This document shows positions 6,854 to 15,050 of a stretch of 21,603 bases of DNA, in pieces (position 1 is the stretch's first letter; every line of letters begins with the position of its first letter). The position numbers and the translations under genes are program-made. The notes under the pieces were generated by a model. The model did not search any database and had not been told where the DNA came from. It saw nothing but the letters and a program-made list of their open reading frames with translations. This DNA is from Holosporales bacterium. Lineage in GTDB: Bacteria > Pseudomonadota > Alphaproteobacteria > BNTO01. The stretch lies in assembly GCA_031270515.1 (NCBI GenBank), contig JAISXM010000088.1, forward strand, positions 1-21,603. Direction: 5' to 3'.

Positions 6854-8434
6854 ATGAAAAAAACGGCATTCGGCAAAATTCTTGGATCTCCGATCTTCTT
6901 GCTGCTGTGCATATCGTGCGGAATATACGCCGGATTTTGTCAACAGCACTTGGCTCCTATGTTGAAGCCAGTTGCGATCTTTTACTCAAATTTATTGCAA
7001 ATCGCGGTCATTCCCATCATAAGCATAACGATCATCAGCAGTATGACGAAGCTTTTGTCTCATAAATCATCGGACTCTTACATATCTACGATTTTGGGAA
7101 CGTTTGTTTCTATGATTTTGTTTGCGGGCGTCGTTGCGGTGTTGACGGGGCACATAATGCAACCTGGGAAAAATATGTCATCCGACCCGGAAATAGTCAA
7201 GATCGTCGAAAAAAGCGGAGGAGGCAAAGTTCGCGAAATAACGCTGGACGACCCTATTGAAAAAAGCCAGGCAATCAGTATTGTCGATTTTTTGGTGGAT
7301 ACTGTCCCCCACAATATATTTAAATCATTGTCCACTGCAAATATGTTGCAGATAATTGTGTTTTGCTTGATGTTCAGCATAGCCTGCGGAATGGTGTCGC
7401 GACAGGATAAAAAAGTGCGGCTACTGTTCCTGGGGGACATGTTGCCGGTTTTCCACAAAATCAACGAAAAAGTGCTGTTGTTCCTTCCTATAGGGTCGTT
7501 CTGTTTGTTAACAACGCAGCTATCCACCACGAGCAAGTCCACATTTTTCACGATATTAAGCCTTGCCGTTACAATGCTTACAGCGATTTTCGCCCTTATT
7601 GTGATTAGCAGCATTATATTGTGGAAATGCTCTCGAATGAAATATTTCGACACAGTAAAGGGGCTTTTTGACACGTTGCTTATGGGATTCTCGACGCAGT
7701 CATCAATTATATGCGTGCCTAAGGCGGTTAACGCGATGTCGGATATCCTTAAGTTCGACAGGCAAACCGTAGAGCTGACGATCCCCCTTGGCGTGCCGTT
7801 GTGTCAGTTTGCGACTGTGTGTTTTTATTCAATTGGGTCTATATTTGTCATAAATATATTCAACGAGCATTTAACGTTGTATTCCTATATATTTATCATA
7901 TTTGCATCAATATTGACATCTTTGGCGGCGTCCGGCGTGCGCGGAATGTTGTACTACTCGCTGATGACAAGCATATTAGACCCGCTTGGGGTGCCATTAG
8001 GGAGCACGGTTGCGCTGTTTGCGGCGGTGGATCCGTTGGTTGACCCATTTTGTACGATGCTGCAGTTGTATGCGAACTGTTGCTCGGCGGCGGTATGCTG
8101 TCGAGTGTCCGAAAGGCGGAAGCGAAAACGAGCACTAGCTGGAGGGGACTCACAAATCGAGGGGGATGCACAAGCGGCATTGGAGAATCAAGCGAATGGC
8201 ACGAAAACACAAGCTTTGCTTGAAGCAAAAACATCAGGGGCCAATACGTTGGCAGCGGAAACACTGAACGCGGATGGCGCAGCGCAGGCGGATAACGCAG
8301 GTGGCGCAGCTGAGGCGGATAACGCGACTGTGGTGGCGAAAAACGCAGATGCCGCCACCGCAGCTGAGGCGGATAACGCATCCACGAACGGACCGAAACG
8401 CAAGCCAGGCAGACCAAAAAAGGGAGACAAGTGA
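6854..8434 (+). CDS. Divergent dicarboxylate/amino acid:cation symporter (DAACS) fold protein with basic C-terminal tail
   Basis: The multi-span core (~1-418) follows the glutamate-transporter fold: a serine-rich hairpin (GFSTQSSIICVPKAV, ~278-292), TM7, a second hairpin (AASGVRGMLYYSLMTSILDPL), and the TM8 segment DPLVDPFCTMLQLYANCC. Key motifs are altered. The TM7 NMDGT ion motif is CQFAT (317-321). In TM8 the Arg, Asn and Asp of GltPh (R397, N401, D405) align with C400, Q404 and N408. Arg-to-Cys is known from neutral amino acid transporters (ASCT type), but loss of the ion motif is unusual. A ~105-residue Ala/Asn/Asp-rich tail follows, ending in KRKPGRPKKG, an AT-hook-like basic motif. Fourth-gene overlap (GTGA) and upstream coupling place it within the cyclase operon. 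Function may be transport or sensing. Confidence 0.85.
   Translation: MKKTAFGKILGSPIFLLLCISCGIYAGFCQQHLAPMLKPVAIFYSNLLQIAVIPIISITIISSMTKLLSHKSSDSYISTILGTFVSMILFAGVVAVLTGHIMQPGKNMSSDPEIVKIVEKSGGGKVREITLDDPIEKSQAISIVDFLVDTVPHNIFKSLSTANMLQIIVFCLMFSIACGMVSRQDKKVRLLFLGDMLPVFHKINEKVLLFLPIGSFCLLTTQLSTTSKSTFFTILSLAVTMLTAIFALIVISSIILWKCSRMKYFDTVKGLFDTLLMGFSTQSSIICVPKAVNAMSDILKFDRQTVELTIPLGVPLCQFATVCFYSIGSIFVINIFNEHLTLYSYIFIIFASILTSLAASGVRGMLYYSLMTSILDPLGVPLGSTVALFAAVDPLVDPFCTMLQLYANCCSAAVCCRVSERRKRKRALAGGDSQIEGDAQAALENQANGTKTQALLEAKTSGANTLAAETLNADGAAQADNAGGAAEADNATVVAKNADAATAAEADNASTNGPKRKPGRPKKGDK
8308..8389 (+). repeat. Duplicated 20-bp unit in the transporter tail
   Basis: GCAGCTGAGGCGGATAACGC occurs twice and GCGGATAACGC once more just upstream. 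It encodes repeated AAEADNA peptides in the C-terminal extension. The repeat keeps other frames open too, which creates spurious ORFs on the minus strand. Confidence 0.7.
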
Positions 8435-10290
8435 CCAGCAACGAATTTCTGGACTACTACTATGGCGAGCTAGGCTATTTGCGAAACGCAGGGGCCATCT
8501 TCGCCAAGGACTACCCTGATATCGCCGGGCGCCTAAAACTTGACGCCTACTCTGCAACGGACCCGCATGTCGAGCGCCTCATAGAGTCGTTCGCATTTTT
8601 GGCCGCGCGCCTGCAACACAATATCGATAACGTCGCAATGGACGTAACGGACGCCCTCCTGGACGTGCTCGTGCCGCACCTCAACCGTCCTCTGCCATCC
8701 ATGACCATCGCGCAATTTCGCGCCAACGCCGGCGGCAGCGCCCCTCCGCCAAGCGGCTTTCCAGTCAAGCGCCACACCGAATTGTTCACGTATTCCGCAA
8801 ACGACAACATCTGCAAATTCCGCACGGTGTACCCGCTCACGTTGTACCCGCTCATATTAGAGAACGTTGCAATCGTGTCGCACGGCGCGTACAGGTTTGT
8901 TCCCGTACCCAATACCATACAATTCAACTACCAAACCCACAACAAACCGACAACTTATTTTTTGGAATTAACCCTGCGAAGCAAAAACAGCGTATTCAGC
9001 GACCTCGACTTAAAGGAACTGTGCTTTTACTTGAACATTAACGACGATTCCTTCGCAAAGCAACTTTACCAAGCAATATTCTCCGCGCGATCGCTGATAT
9101 ATTGCTCCAAGAAAGATGAATCCGTCGCTCTGCCGATGTTGCCAGGGTCGCTCGCTCCGCTAGGGCTCGAGCGCGACGAAATGGCCGTCCCGCCACTGCC
9201 ACACGAGACGCACGCCTATCAACTGCTTCAGGAATTTTTCCATTTTCGCGAAAAGTTTATGTTTTTTAAGCTACAAAAGCTTGATTTCCTGCGCTATCTC
9301 CGCAACGGGAACTTTGTTCAAACAAACGGCATTAAACTCCTCATCCCGTTGGAAGGCGCCAACAGTGACTGGGCGAGGAAAATCGGCAATGGCGATGTCC
9401 TCGTGAACTGTACGCCGATTGTAAACCTGCACAAAGTGACGACGGACCCAATATCCTGGGACCAGAAGCAGACGTCTTATCACCTGCTGCCCAACGCGCA
9501 GAAAAACCGCACCATGGAGATATATCAAATCGACGATGTTTTTGCCATCAACACGGAAAACGGAGAGGAAAAGCGCCTGTGTCCGTACTTTTCGCTGGAA
9601 AATCATGCGGAGGAAGACGTTTTTTGGTGGAGCAAGTCCGTTCCAACCAGGCTCAACAACGTAACAGGGGTTGACTCGCTGATATACTTTGTTGATCCGC
9701 ACGCAAACTCAATCAATCCAGAGAAGTACGTTGTTTACGCGAAAACGCTGTGCACGAACCGTTTTTTGGCAGAAGACATCCAGCAAAATACCCAGCTGCA
9801 GGCTGAAATGGCGATTCCGGCCAATCGAGTAATTTGCTTACAAAAGCCAGTGTTTCCGCAGTATTCATTAGATCGAGGCCCCAACAACGCCAGGCTAATC
9901 GCCCAGTTATCGTCGAATTATTTGGGGTTTCCGTACGACGAGCGCGGCAATATCGCAAGCAACATCAAGTGCATTTTGGATATGCACATTGGGGCCAACA
10001 ATCGGGAGTATGGGCAAACGCTGTTGGCCCAGCTGGAGAACGTGAGCGCGACGGACATAACGAAGCACCTGGGGCACGAGGCATGGCGCGGGTTTGTGGA
10101 CGGGATAGAGATACAGTTGCGCATTCGTCAATCTGTTCATACGGGGGATTGGTTTCTATTGTCACAAATTTTACATAGATATTTTGCGATGAATTGCCAG
10201 GTGAACGCATTTGTCGACTTAACGTTGTGTAATGAGAACGAAGTGATTGCGACGTTTGACGGGATATGGGGCGATACAGATTTTATATAG
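8431..10290 (+). CDS. tssF: Type VI secretion system baseplate subunit TssF
   Basis: TssF is a wedge component of the T6SS baseplate, acting in the cytoplasm with TssG, TssE and TssK. The N-terminus (FLDYYYGELGYLRNAGAIFAKDYPDIAGRL, then DPHVERLIESFAFLAARLQ, then LVPHLNRPLPSM) is the family signature. The C-terminus (FVDGIEIQLRIRQSVHTGDWFLLSQILHRYFAMNCQVNAFVDL) also matches TssF, so the protein is full length at 619 aa. The GTG start overlaps the transporter stop as GTGA and is preceded by GGGAGA. No tssG, tssE or other T6SS gene follows; the next gene is an unrelated exported protein after a 208-bp gap. Separation from the rest of a T6SS locus and linkage to a cyclase operon are unusual. Confidence 0.9.
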   Translation: MTSNEFLDYYYGELGYLRNAGAIFAKDYPDIAGRLKLDAYSATDPHVERLIESFAFLAARLQHNIDNVAMDVTDALLDVLVPHLNRPLPSMTIAQFRANAGGSAPPPSGFPVKRHTELFTYSANDNICKFRTVYPLTLYPLILENVAIVSHGAYRFVPVPNTIQFNYQTHNKPTTYFLELTLRSKNSVFSDLDLKELCFYLNINDDSFAKQLYQAIFSARSLIYCSKKDESVALPMLPGSLAPLGLERDEMAVPPLPHETHAYQLLQEFFHFREKFMFFKLQKLDFLRYLRNGNFVQTNGIKLLIPLEGANSDWARKIGNGDVLVNCTPIVNLHKVTTDPISWDQKQTSYHLLPNAQKNRTMEIYQIDDVFAINTENGEEKRLCPYFSLENHAEEDVFWWSKSVPTRLNNVTGVDSLIYFVDPHANSINPEKYVVYAKTLCTNRFLAEDIQQNTQLQAEMAIPANRVICLQKPVFPQYSLDRGPNNARLIAQLSSNYLGFPYDERGNIASNIKCILDMHIGANNREYGQTLLAQLENVSATDITKHLGHEAWRGFVDGIEIQLRIRQSVHTGDWFLLSQILHRYFAMNCQVNAFVDLTLCNENEVIATFDGIWGDTDFI

Positions 10291-10307
10291 GGATAAACCC
10301 AATCGCG

Positions 10308-10332
10308 ATAAGAATTAGCAGCAGGAGTTTTG
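10308..10332 (+). repeat. 25-bp interspersed repeat, copy A
   Basis: A 25-nt sequence with core GAATTAGCAGCAGGAG is present here and, as its exact reverse complement, at 16806-16830. Similarity extends imperfectly on both sides (CCCAAT upstream, AAG-rich downstream). It lies just after tssF in the 208-bp gap before the next gene. That gap shows no clear terminator. Confidence 0.8.
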
Positions 10333-10498
10333 GAGGCCAAGCTGGGCCCCCCACGGATTGAATGGGAACCTGGCTCCGCGCCTCCTGCCGAAAAACTCGA
10401 TTCTGACGGTTTCGAAAGAACTCTAATAAATTTAATTCTTGTATTTTAGTACATGTCATGACACACTCCACGACGTATTGTGTGTGTGAGAGGTGTGA

Positions 10499-12358
10499 AT
10501 GGTAGTACGTATAATTTTGTGTGGTGCGGTGTTTGCGTTTTTAGCTAGCGATGTGCATTCGTGCCAGGTATGTCGGGACCCGGTGTCTCCGTGTCCAGAT
10601 ATTGTAATGCAGGCAATGGAGCAAAATACGTTAACTAGCGACGTAGTGAGCGCCGCATTGGCGGACATAGATGCGATCCCTGTGCTGTGGATACTGAATC
10701 ACGTTAAAGTCGAGAGCGGGGAGGTTTTGATTGACGTATTTGAGGAGGATGATCCAAGGTATAATAGTCCATTTTATAACTGGTTTTTAGCTGTGCGACG
10801 TTCCGAGTGTTGTGGAACGTTCTATCGTAACGTGTGCAATTACAGCCTAATGAGGACAGATTATGATCAGGAACAAATGTACATAATTACCGTTTTGCAC
10901 AAATACATCGCCGCCCAACGTAAGGATCCACGCCGAAACAAAGTCGTGGTCGCGCAGAATCAGTCGGCGTGTAGTTTGTTTAATCGTATAGAGCAGCGGG
11001 TTGCTATTGCAACAGGGAGCCTTGATGGATCGGACGATATTCAAGACGCCTGGACGTCGGATGATGTTACAGCAAAAGCGTCTACGTTAACGAGATTTGC
11101 GGAGTTGTTAAACTTTGACCGCAATTATCAAGTTTCTGAGCCAGTTTACGCAACCATATATAAGGCCGTTCTTGAAGGTGAGGATCTTTCGTCTGTGCTG
11201 ACTAGGGTTTGTGGAGTGTCTCCTTCTGATGTTATGAAATGTTCTGCGAACGTGAGTCGCTTGAACGAAATTCGGAGTTTGTTCCGCGTGGGGGCACTAA
11301 ATCCTGAGTCATTAAACGTGGGTCTTCTGGATAATTGCATCAGTACATTAGGGGAAGCTTATTACTTGAGATATATATTCGTGCAGCCGTATCCGAAAAA
11401 ACGAGAACGCGAACATCTTTTGGCTTTGAGAGAGCGTGCGTTCGCTTGTTTCAGACGCATCGAAAGTATATTCAAAGAAACTGACAGTAACGAGCAACGC
11501 TTCTTGTTGAATATGTTTTTGGGCGATTATGAATACTTCTTTTTGGGTGATGGTCGTCATCGAGTTTTTGTCATAGCAAAATACGCTACGGGTCTAAATT
11601 TTAAATTGCCACAAGAAGAAGAGGAGGAAGAGGAAGAGGAAGAGGAAGAGGAGGAAGAAGAAGAAGAGGAAAAGAAGGAGGAATGTGTAAAAAAAGAGGT
11701 CCTAGTTCGCCAAAAAGATGCAACGCCTGATGTTCGTGTTTGTGAGAGTGCATATGAGTTTTTCACACTCGATGTTGACGGATATGATGTCCTTCGTAAT
11801 TGCAACATATTTGAGCTTAGCAATAAGCGTTTTTTGCCTGCCATGGACCGTAGTAACGACGTTATTGATGAAAGTGTACAGTCAGACCTTGTTGCTGCAG
11901 GATATGTATTGAATGGTCGTAGTTTGGTTCGTCCATTAATAAAGGAGTTGTTCTCTTTTATGGACTCAAGTAGTACAAAGCCGTCAGATTATAATATTGA
12001 GACGCTAAGGACATTGCTCAACGGGATGTTTAACGCGTACGGGAATATTTTTAAAGCGAGACAGGTTTGGACGTATTTAGAGGTTTGGATTGCAGAGAAG
12101 ACAGGCACGTGGGACTCGAGGCGTGAGAATATTTGTAGTGAGTTGCGTCAATATTTGATGGTTAATGTACTTGATGATGCTACTCCGGACGCAATTCTCG
12201 ATGATTTGTCGCATATCTTTCCAGCGTGTACTGTTTCAAGTTCGTTAGACGAACTAAATGACTTGGCATGGCTATGGCTATCATATACGCCAATGAATGT
12301 GTGTGTGTTAAGTCAGGAGCCAAAAGAAGACGATCACGATCCTGATTATGCCCCGTGA
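10499..12358 (+). CDS. Exported protein of unknown function with polyglutamate tract
   Basis: I do not recognise a domain. The N-terminus (VVRIILCGAVFAFLASDVHS) looks like a cleavable signal peptide followed by a Cys-rich start (CQVC, PCPD). Further cysteines are spread through the first half (CC at ~104, CGV, CSAN), as in an oxidising compartment. Around residue 373 there are 19 consecutive Glu followed by KKEE, encoded by a mixed GAA/GAG purine run. Flanking regions look helical and globular. GAGAGG lies 7 nt before the ATG. It stands alone between tssF and a convergent Sel1 gene, and its 3' end runs into a hairpin. Other exported proteins of unusual composition lie nearby, so a secreted or host-directed role is possible, but nothing in the sequence proves it. 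Confidence 0.75.
   Translation: MVVRIILCGAVFAFLASDVHSCQVCRDPVSPCPDIVMQAMEQNTLTSDVVSAALADIDAIPVLWILNHVKVESGEVLIDVFEEDDPRYNSPFYNWFLAVRRSECCGTFYRNVCNYSLMRTDYDQEQMYIITVLHKYIAAQRKDPRRNKVVVAQNQSACSLFNRIEQRVAIATGSLDGSDDIQDAWTSDDVTAKASTLTRFAELLNFDRNYQVSEPVYATIYKAVLEGEDLSSVLTRVCGVSPSDVMKCSANVSRLNEIRSLFRVGALNPESLNVGLLDNCISTLGEAYYLRYIFVQPYPKKREREHLLALRERAFACFRRIESIFKETDSNEQRFLLNMFLGDYEYFFLGDGRHRVFVIAKYATGLNFKLPQEEEEEEEEEEEEEEEEEEEKKEECVKKEVLVRQKDATPDVRVCESAYEFFTLDVDGYDVLRNCNIFELSNKRFLPAMDRSNDVIDESVQSDLVAAGYVLNGRSLVRPLIKELFSFMDSSSTKPSDYNIETLRTLLNGMFNAYGNIFKARQVWTYLEVWIAEKTGTWDSRRENICSELRQYLMVNVLDDATPDAILDDLSHIFPACTVSSSLDELNDLAWLWLSYTPMNVCVLSQEPKEDDHDPDYAP
11613..11683 (+). repeat. 71-nt uninterrupted homopurine tract
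   Basis: Every base from 11613 to 11683 is A or G, built from GAA/GAG/AAG codons that encode Gln-less E19-KKEE. Such a tract can expand or contract by slippage and can form triplex (H-)DNA. GAA/GAG mixing shows it is not a very recent pure expansion. Confidence 0.85.
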
Positions 12359-12361
12359 TAG

Positions 12362-12440
12362 ACAACTTGAGGTTCATTGCTTATCAATGTTTTGCTCGTG
12401 ATTGAGCCAATGTTTTGATAGTGATGAAACCTCAAGTTGT
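12362..12440 (+). terminator. Hairpin after the polyglutamate gene, likely member of the palindromic family
   Basis: ACAACTTGAGGTTCAT (12362-12377) pairs with ATGAAACCTCAAGTTGT (12424-12440), followed by a T run (TTTTTGTGG). The hairpin starts 3 nt after the stop codon. The right end TCAAGTTGTTTTTGTGG resembles the family right arm TTCAAATTGTTTTTATGGG. The loop carries a direct repeat, ATCAATGTTTTG / CCAATGTTTTGAT. A transcription terminator is plausible. The large loop (46 nt) and resemblance to copies in divergent gaps argue it is first of all a repeat-family member. Confidence 0.6.
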
Positions 12441-12569
12441 TTTTGTGGAATGTGTATACACAAGAACAAAAACATTGTGGATTATTAGGACTGCCGAGTC
12501 GCGAAAAACCTAATTTTTCCCCGACAAGGTTTTTGCTTTGGGTCTACATTTTTCGCAATGCCGGTTCAT

Positions 12570-13136
12570 TTATTCCGAATAAAACTGATAGCTTTTTTTC
12601 GCATCGGCATGTCCTTGATCAGCACTAAGCTTGAAATACTTGATTGCTTCGGCCTCCTTTTTTTTGGATGTTTCGGTATCCTCTTCATCAATACTATTAA
12701 TCAAACATGTCCCATAGTTATACTGCGCATCGGCATGTCCTTGATCAGCGCCAAGCTTGTAATATCTGGTTGCTTCTTCACTATTTTGTGGAACTCCTAT
12801 ACCATATTCTAAACACACCCCATACCCGAATTGCGCACCGGCATATCCTTGGTCAGCGCTAAGCTTGTAATATCTGGCTGCTGCTTCACGATTTTGTGGA
12901 ACTCCTTTACCTCTTTCAGCGCAGAACCCATAGGCGCATTGTGCCAGGGGATTTCCTTGATCAGCACCCTTTTTGTAGTAACCGACTGCTGCTTCAATAT
13001 TTTCATCAACTCCACATCCGCTCTGCAAACATTCTCCATATAGGAATTGCGCCAATGCACATCCGCTGTCAGCACTAAGCTTTAAGAATTTTGCCGCTTC
13101 TGTCTCATTTCGCTCGACTCCGAAACCTGTTAGCAA
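12570..13136 (-). CDS. Sel1-repeat protein (C-terminal part of a probably frameshifted gene)
   Basis: About four to five Sel1-like (TPR-related) helical repeats of ~36 residues are visible, for example EAAARYYKLSADQGYAGAQFGYGVCLEYGIGV and EEATRYYKLGADQGHADAQYNYGTCL. Such repeats mediate protein-protein contacts and are common in secreted proteins of host-associated bacteria. The apparent start is a TTG without a good ribosome site. The frame is open upstream to 13205 and still reads like a Sel1 repeat (AAENQLPCAQCNYGHCLLTG). The upstream ORF 13719-13105 ends in AEIKSAAK, matching the first half of that repeat in another frame. So this is most simply the C-terminal half of a signal-peptide-bearing Sel1 protein. 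Confidence 0.75.
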   Translation of the reverse strand: MLTGFGVERNETEAAKFLKLSADSGCALAQFLYGECLQSGCGVDENIEAAVGYYKKGADQGNPLAQCAYGFCAERGKGVPQNREAAARYYKLSADQGYAGAQFGYGVCLEYGIGVPQNSEEATRYYKLGADQGHADAQYNYGTCLINSIDEEDTETSKKKEAEAIKYFKLSADQGHADAKKSYQFYSE

Positions 13137-13719
13137 ACAGTGCCCATAGTTGCATTGCGCACAGGGAAGTTGATTCTCTGCAGCATAAAAGCTTTGCTGC
13201 TGACTTTATCTCCGCTTGGTCAGGTAAATGTATCTGACTTTTAGAGATATAAGCTAATGCATTTAATACTTGATAATTGTTGGTAGCGATGGCGTTGAGT
13301 AGCTTTGTTACATTAATAGTGACTTCATCGTTTATTAATTCAACGAATCCATCTAAGTTTTGCCTAAAAAACGCTGTTGGAGCGACATTCCCATCGTTTG
13401 TCATCACCACATTCCCATTGCTCATCTGATATAAAAATTTCCCATTAGGAGTTTCATTACGCGGCGGTGATATTGGCGCAAATTGGTTTAGATTTATGGA
13501 GATATTGCCATCACGTACAGTCACGCCCTTAGGTAGAGATACATCTCCAGGGTTATCCAATATCTTTGATAAGCTGGACTTCAGCTTATTTATCGCCTGT
13601 TCTAATGATATATCCTGTGCTACGCATGACGCAGACTGTGGTCCGTCTAACGCAGTTGGCGCGCTAGCATACATTGCACACGGCAACATCGCGCAATAAA
13701 AAATAGTGGTATAACGCAT
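13105..13719 (-). CDS. Exported N-terminal part of the Sel1-repeat protein
   Basis: The first ~23 residues form a signal peptide (RYTTIFYCAMLPCAMYASA-PTA). AGGTGA lies 4 nt before the ATG. Residues 30-165 have no recognised domain but read as a small N-terminal region with a helical segment (LEQAINKLKSSLSKIL) and polar repeats (NGNVVMTNDGNV). Near residue ~172 the sequence AEIKSAAK begins what looks like a Sel1 helix. After K176 the frame diverges to an unrelated Cys/Arg-rich end that overlaps the downstream Sel1 ORF by 32 bp. A 1-nt insertion or 2-nt deletion around 13180-13200 would restore a single protein of about 380 residues. Whether it is a real mutation, a sequencing error or a programmed shift is not decidable here. 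Confidence 0.7.
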   Translation of the reverse strand: MRYTTIFYCAMLPCAMYASAPTALDGPQSASCVAQDISLEQAINKLKSSLSKILDNPGDVSLPKGVTVRDGNISINLNQFAPISPPRNETPNGKFLYQMSNGNVVMTNDGNVAPTAFFRQNLDGFVELINDEVTINVTKLLNAIATNNYQVLNALAYISKSQIHLPDQAEIKSAAKLLCCRESTSLCAMQLWALFANRFRSRAK

Positions 13720-14060
13720 AATTCACCTAATAAAATAAAACTCTCGTTCTTCATATGCAGCACGCAAGTATTACGCTTGGCAATACTAGGCTCTGACACA
13801 GCGATTAGTCCCAAGATGTTAAGCATTTTGTAATATACTGGATCTTATAGTAAATAATTTGAAAATCGATTCGGAATACCCTGGGGTCCCATAACAAACG
13901 ATTTGAATATCGTTGTAATACAAAGCTTAGACGAAGATAAAAATTCAAATTGTTTTTATGGGTAGGGATACAGGCCTGAACAGAAATAAAAGTTTAAATT
14001 GTTTTCGTGTTTGGGTATACATACGATAAGGGTATTCGGAGCATCACGGAGCGTTACGAC
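13720..14060. other. Gene-free divergent region upstream of dapF
   Basis: No ORF is supported here. It holds an imperfect inverted repeat AGTATT(13767)...AATACT(13787) that could be an operator for the divergent Sel1 gene, one full palindromic family copy, and a lone right half-arm (TTTAAATTGTTTTCGTG, ~13993-14009). Confidence 0.5.
13888..13962 (+). repeat. Palindromic interspersed repeat, copy 2
   Basis: Left arm CCCATAACAAACGATTTGAA (13888-13907) and right arm TTCAAATTGTTTTTATGGG (13944-13962) are separated by 36 nt. The right arm is identical to that of copy 16700-16775. GGGGTCCC precedes the left arm, as in copy 1 (GGGTCCCC). Confidence 0.88.
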
Positions 14061-15005
14061 ATGCAAATCCACTTCACAAAAATGCACGCGCTGGGCAACG
14101 ACTTCGTTATAATAGACGAAACGCTCTCCACGTCGGGCGCGCGCATTTCGCCCTCCATAGCCCGGGACATCGCCCATCGCCACCATGGCGTAGGCTGCGA
14201 CCAGGTCCTTGTCATGCAGCCGTCTACATGCGCGGATGTTGCGATGCGCATATACAACGCCGACGGTTCAGTCGCTGCAGCGTGCGGAAACGGGGCTCGC
14301 TGTGTGGCGTGGTTGTGGATGACCCGGTGCAATAGGCAGTCTGTGTTGATCGAAGTGGGGGACAGAGTTTTACAGGCATGGCAAAATCCACAATCAGGTA
14401 GATGCGACGGGTGTAGTGACGTAGATGTTCGCATTGATATGGGGATTCCTCAGTTTGATATTAGCATTGATATGGGGGGCCCTCAGTTTGACTTAAGCTA
14501 TACACAAACGCTACGGCAATATATTCCAGCGACTTTTGTATCGATTGGTAATCCACACGTAGTAGTAGTGTGCTCCTCTGAAAATTCACTGTGCTCCTCT
14601 GAAAATCATCCAACAGTACCTAGTCCTTATGATAAGCCACCTCATGATAACGCTACTCATGGTAAGCCCATTCATGATGAAAAACATGATTTTGAGAGCC
14701 CCGCCCACATTTTGTCCCTCGCAAACGAAAAATTTCCCGACGGAATAAACATAGAATGGATGCGCGTTTTTGATGCCCACAACATCGCAATCAAAATATA
14801 CGAGCGCGGCGTAGGGGAAACATTTGCTTGCGGAACTGGCGCATGTGCGGCCGCTGTGGTTGCGATATCAGAAGGCTATTGTGAGCCAAATGTCGCGGTT
14901 CACATGGCACACGGAGCAGTGCAAGTCTCATACAACGAAAGCATCGTACTTACAGGATGTGTATCTTTTGTATTTGAAGGGAAAATTGATTACAATGCGA
15001 GATAG
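14061..15005 (+). CDS. dapF: Diaminopimelate epimerase
   Basis: DapF interconverts LL- and meso-diaminopimelate, the step before peptidoglycan cross-link precursor and lysine synthesis. Start ATG at 14061 gives the canonical FTKMHALGNDFVIID N-terminus; GGAG lies 9 nt upstream. Active-site cysteines are C75 (AACGNGARC) and C257 (ETFACGTGACA). The protein is 314 aa instead of ~275. The extra ~38 residues lie between the two cysteines. An 11-residue tandem duplication (IDMGIPQFDIS/IDMGGPQFDLS) accounts for part. A hydrophilic stretch with repeated LCSSEN and HD/HG-rich residues (~172-212) accounts for the rest. Both catalytic cysteines and the surrounding motifs are intact, so it is probably functional. 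Confidence 0.95.
   Translation: MQIHFTKMHALGNDFVIIDETLSTSGARISPSIARDIAHRHHGVGCDQVLVMQPSTCADVAMRIYNADGSVAAACGNGARCVAWLWMTRCNRQSVLIEVGDRVLQAWQNPQSGRCDGCSDVDVRIDMGIPQFDISIDMGGPQFDLSYTQTLRQYIPATFVSIGNPHVVVVCSSENSLCSSENHPTVPSPYDKPPHDNATHGKPIHDEKHDFESPAHILSLANEKFPDGINIEWMRVFDAHNIAIKIYERGVGETFACGTGACAAAVVAISEGYCEPNVAVHMAHGAVQVSYNESIVLTGCVSFVFEGKIDYNAR
14431..14496 (+). repeat. 33-bp tandem duplication in dapF
   Basis: GCATTGATATGGGG begins at 14431 and 14464. Units are 33 bp with a few differences, encoding two 11-residue copies. A second, 21-bp duplication (GTGCTCCTCTGAAAAT) begins at 14570 and 14591 in the same gene. Confidence 0.9.
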
Positions 15006-15050
15006 TGTTTGCCTGCGTGAACGTGCACAACAAATGATTGGGAATGGGCG

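Noticed and set aside
7896..8557. Overlapping minus-strand ORFs opposite the transporter tail
   Set aside because: They arise from the in-frame Ala/Asn/Asp repeat that keeps several frames open; no ribosome sites, no family match, and opposite a clear gene.
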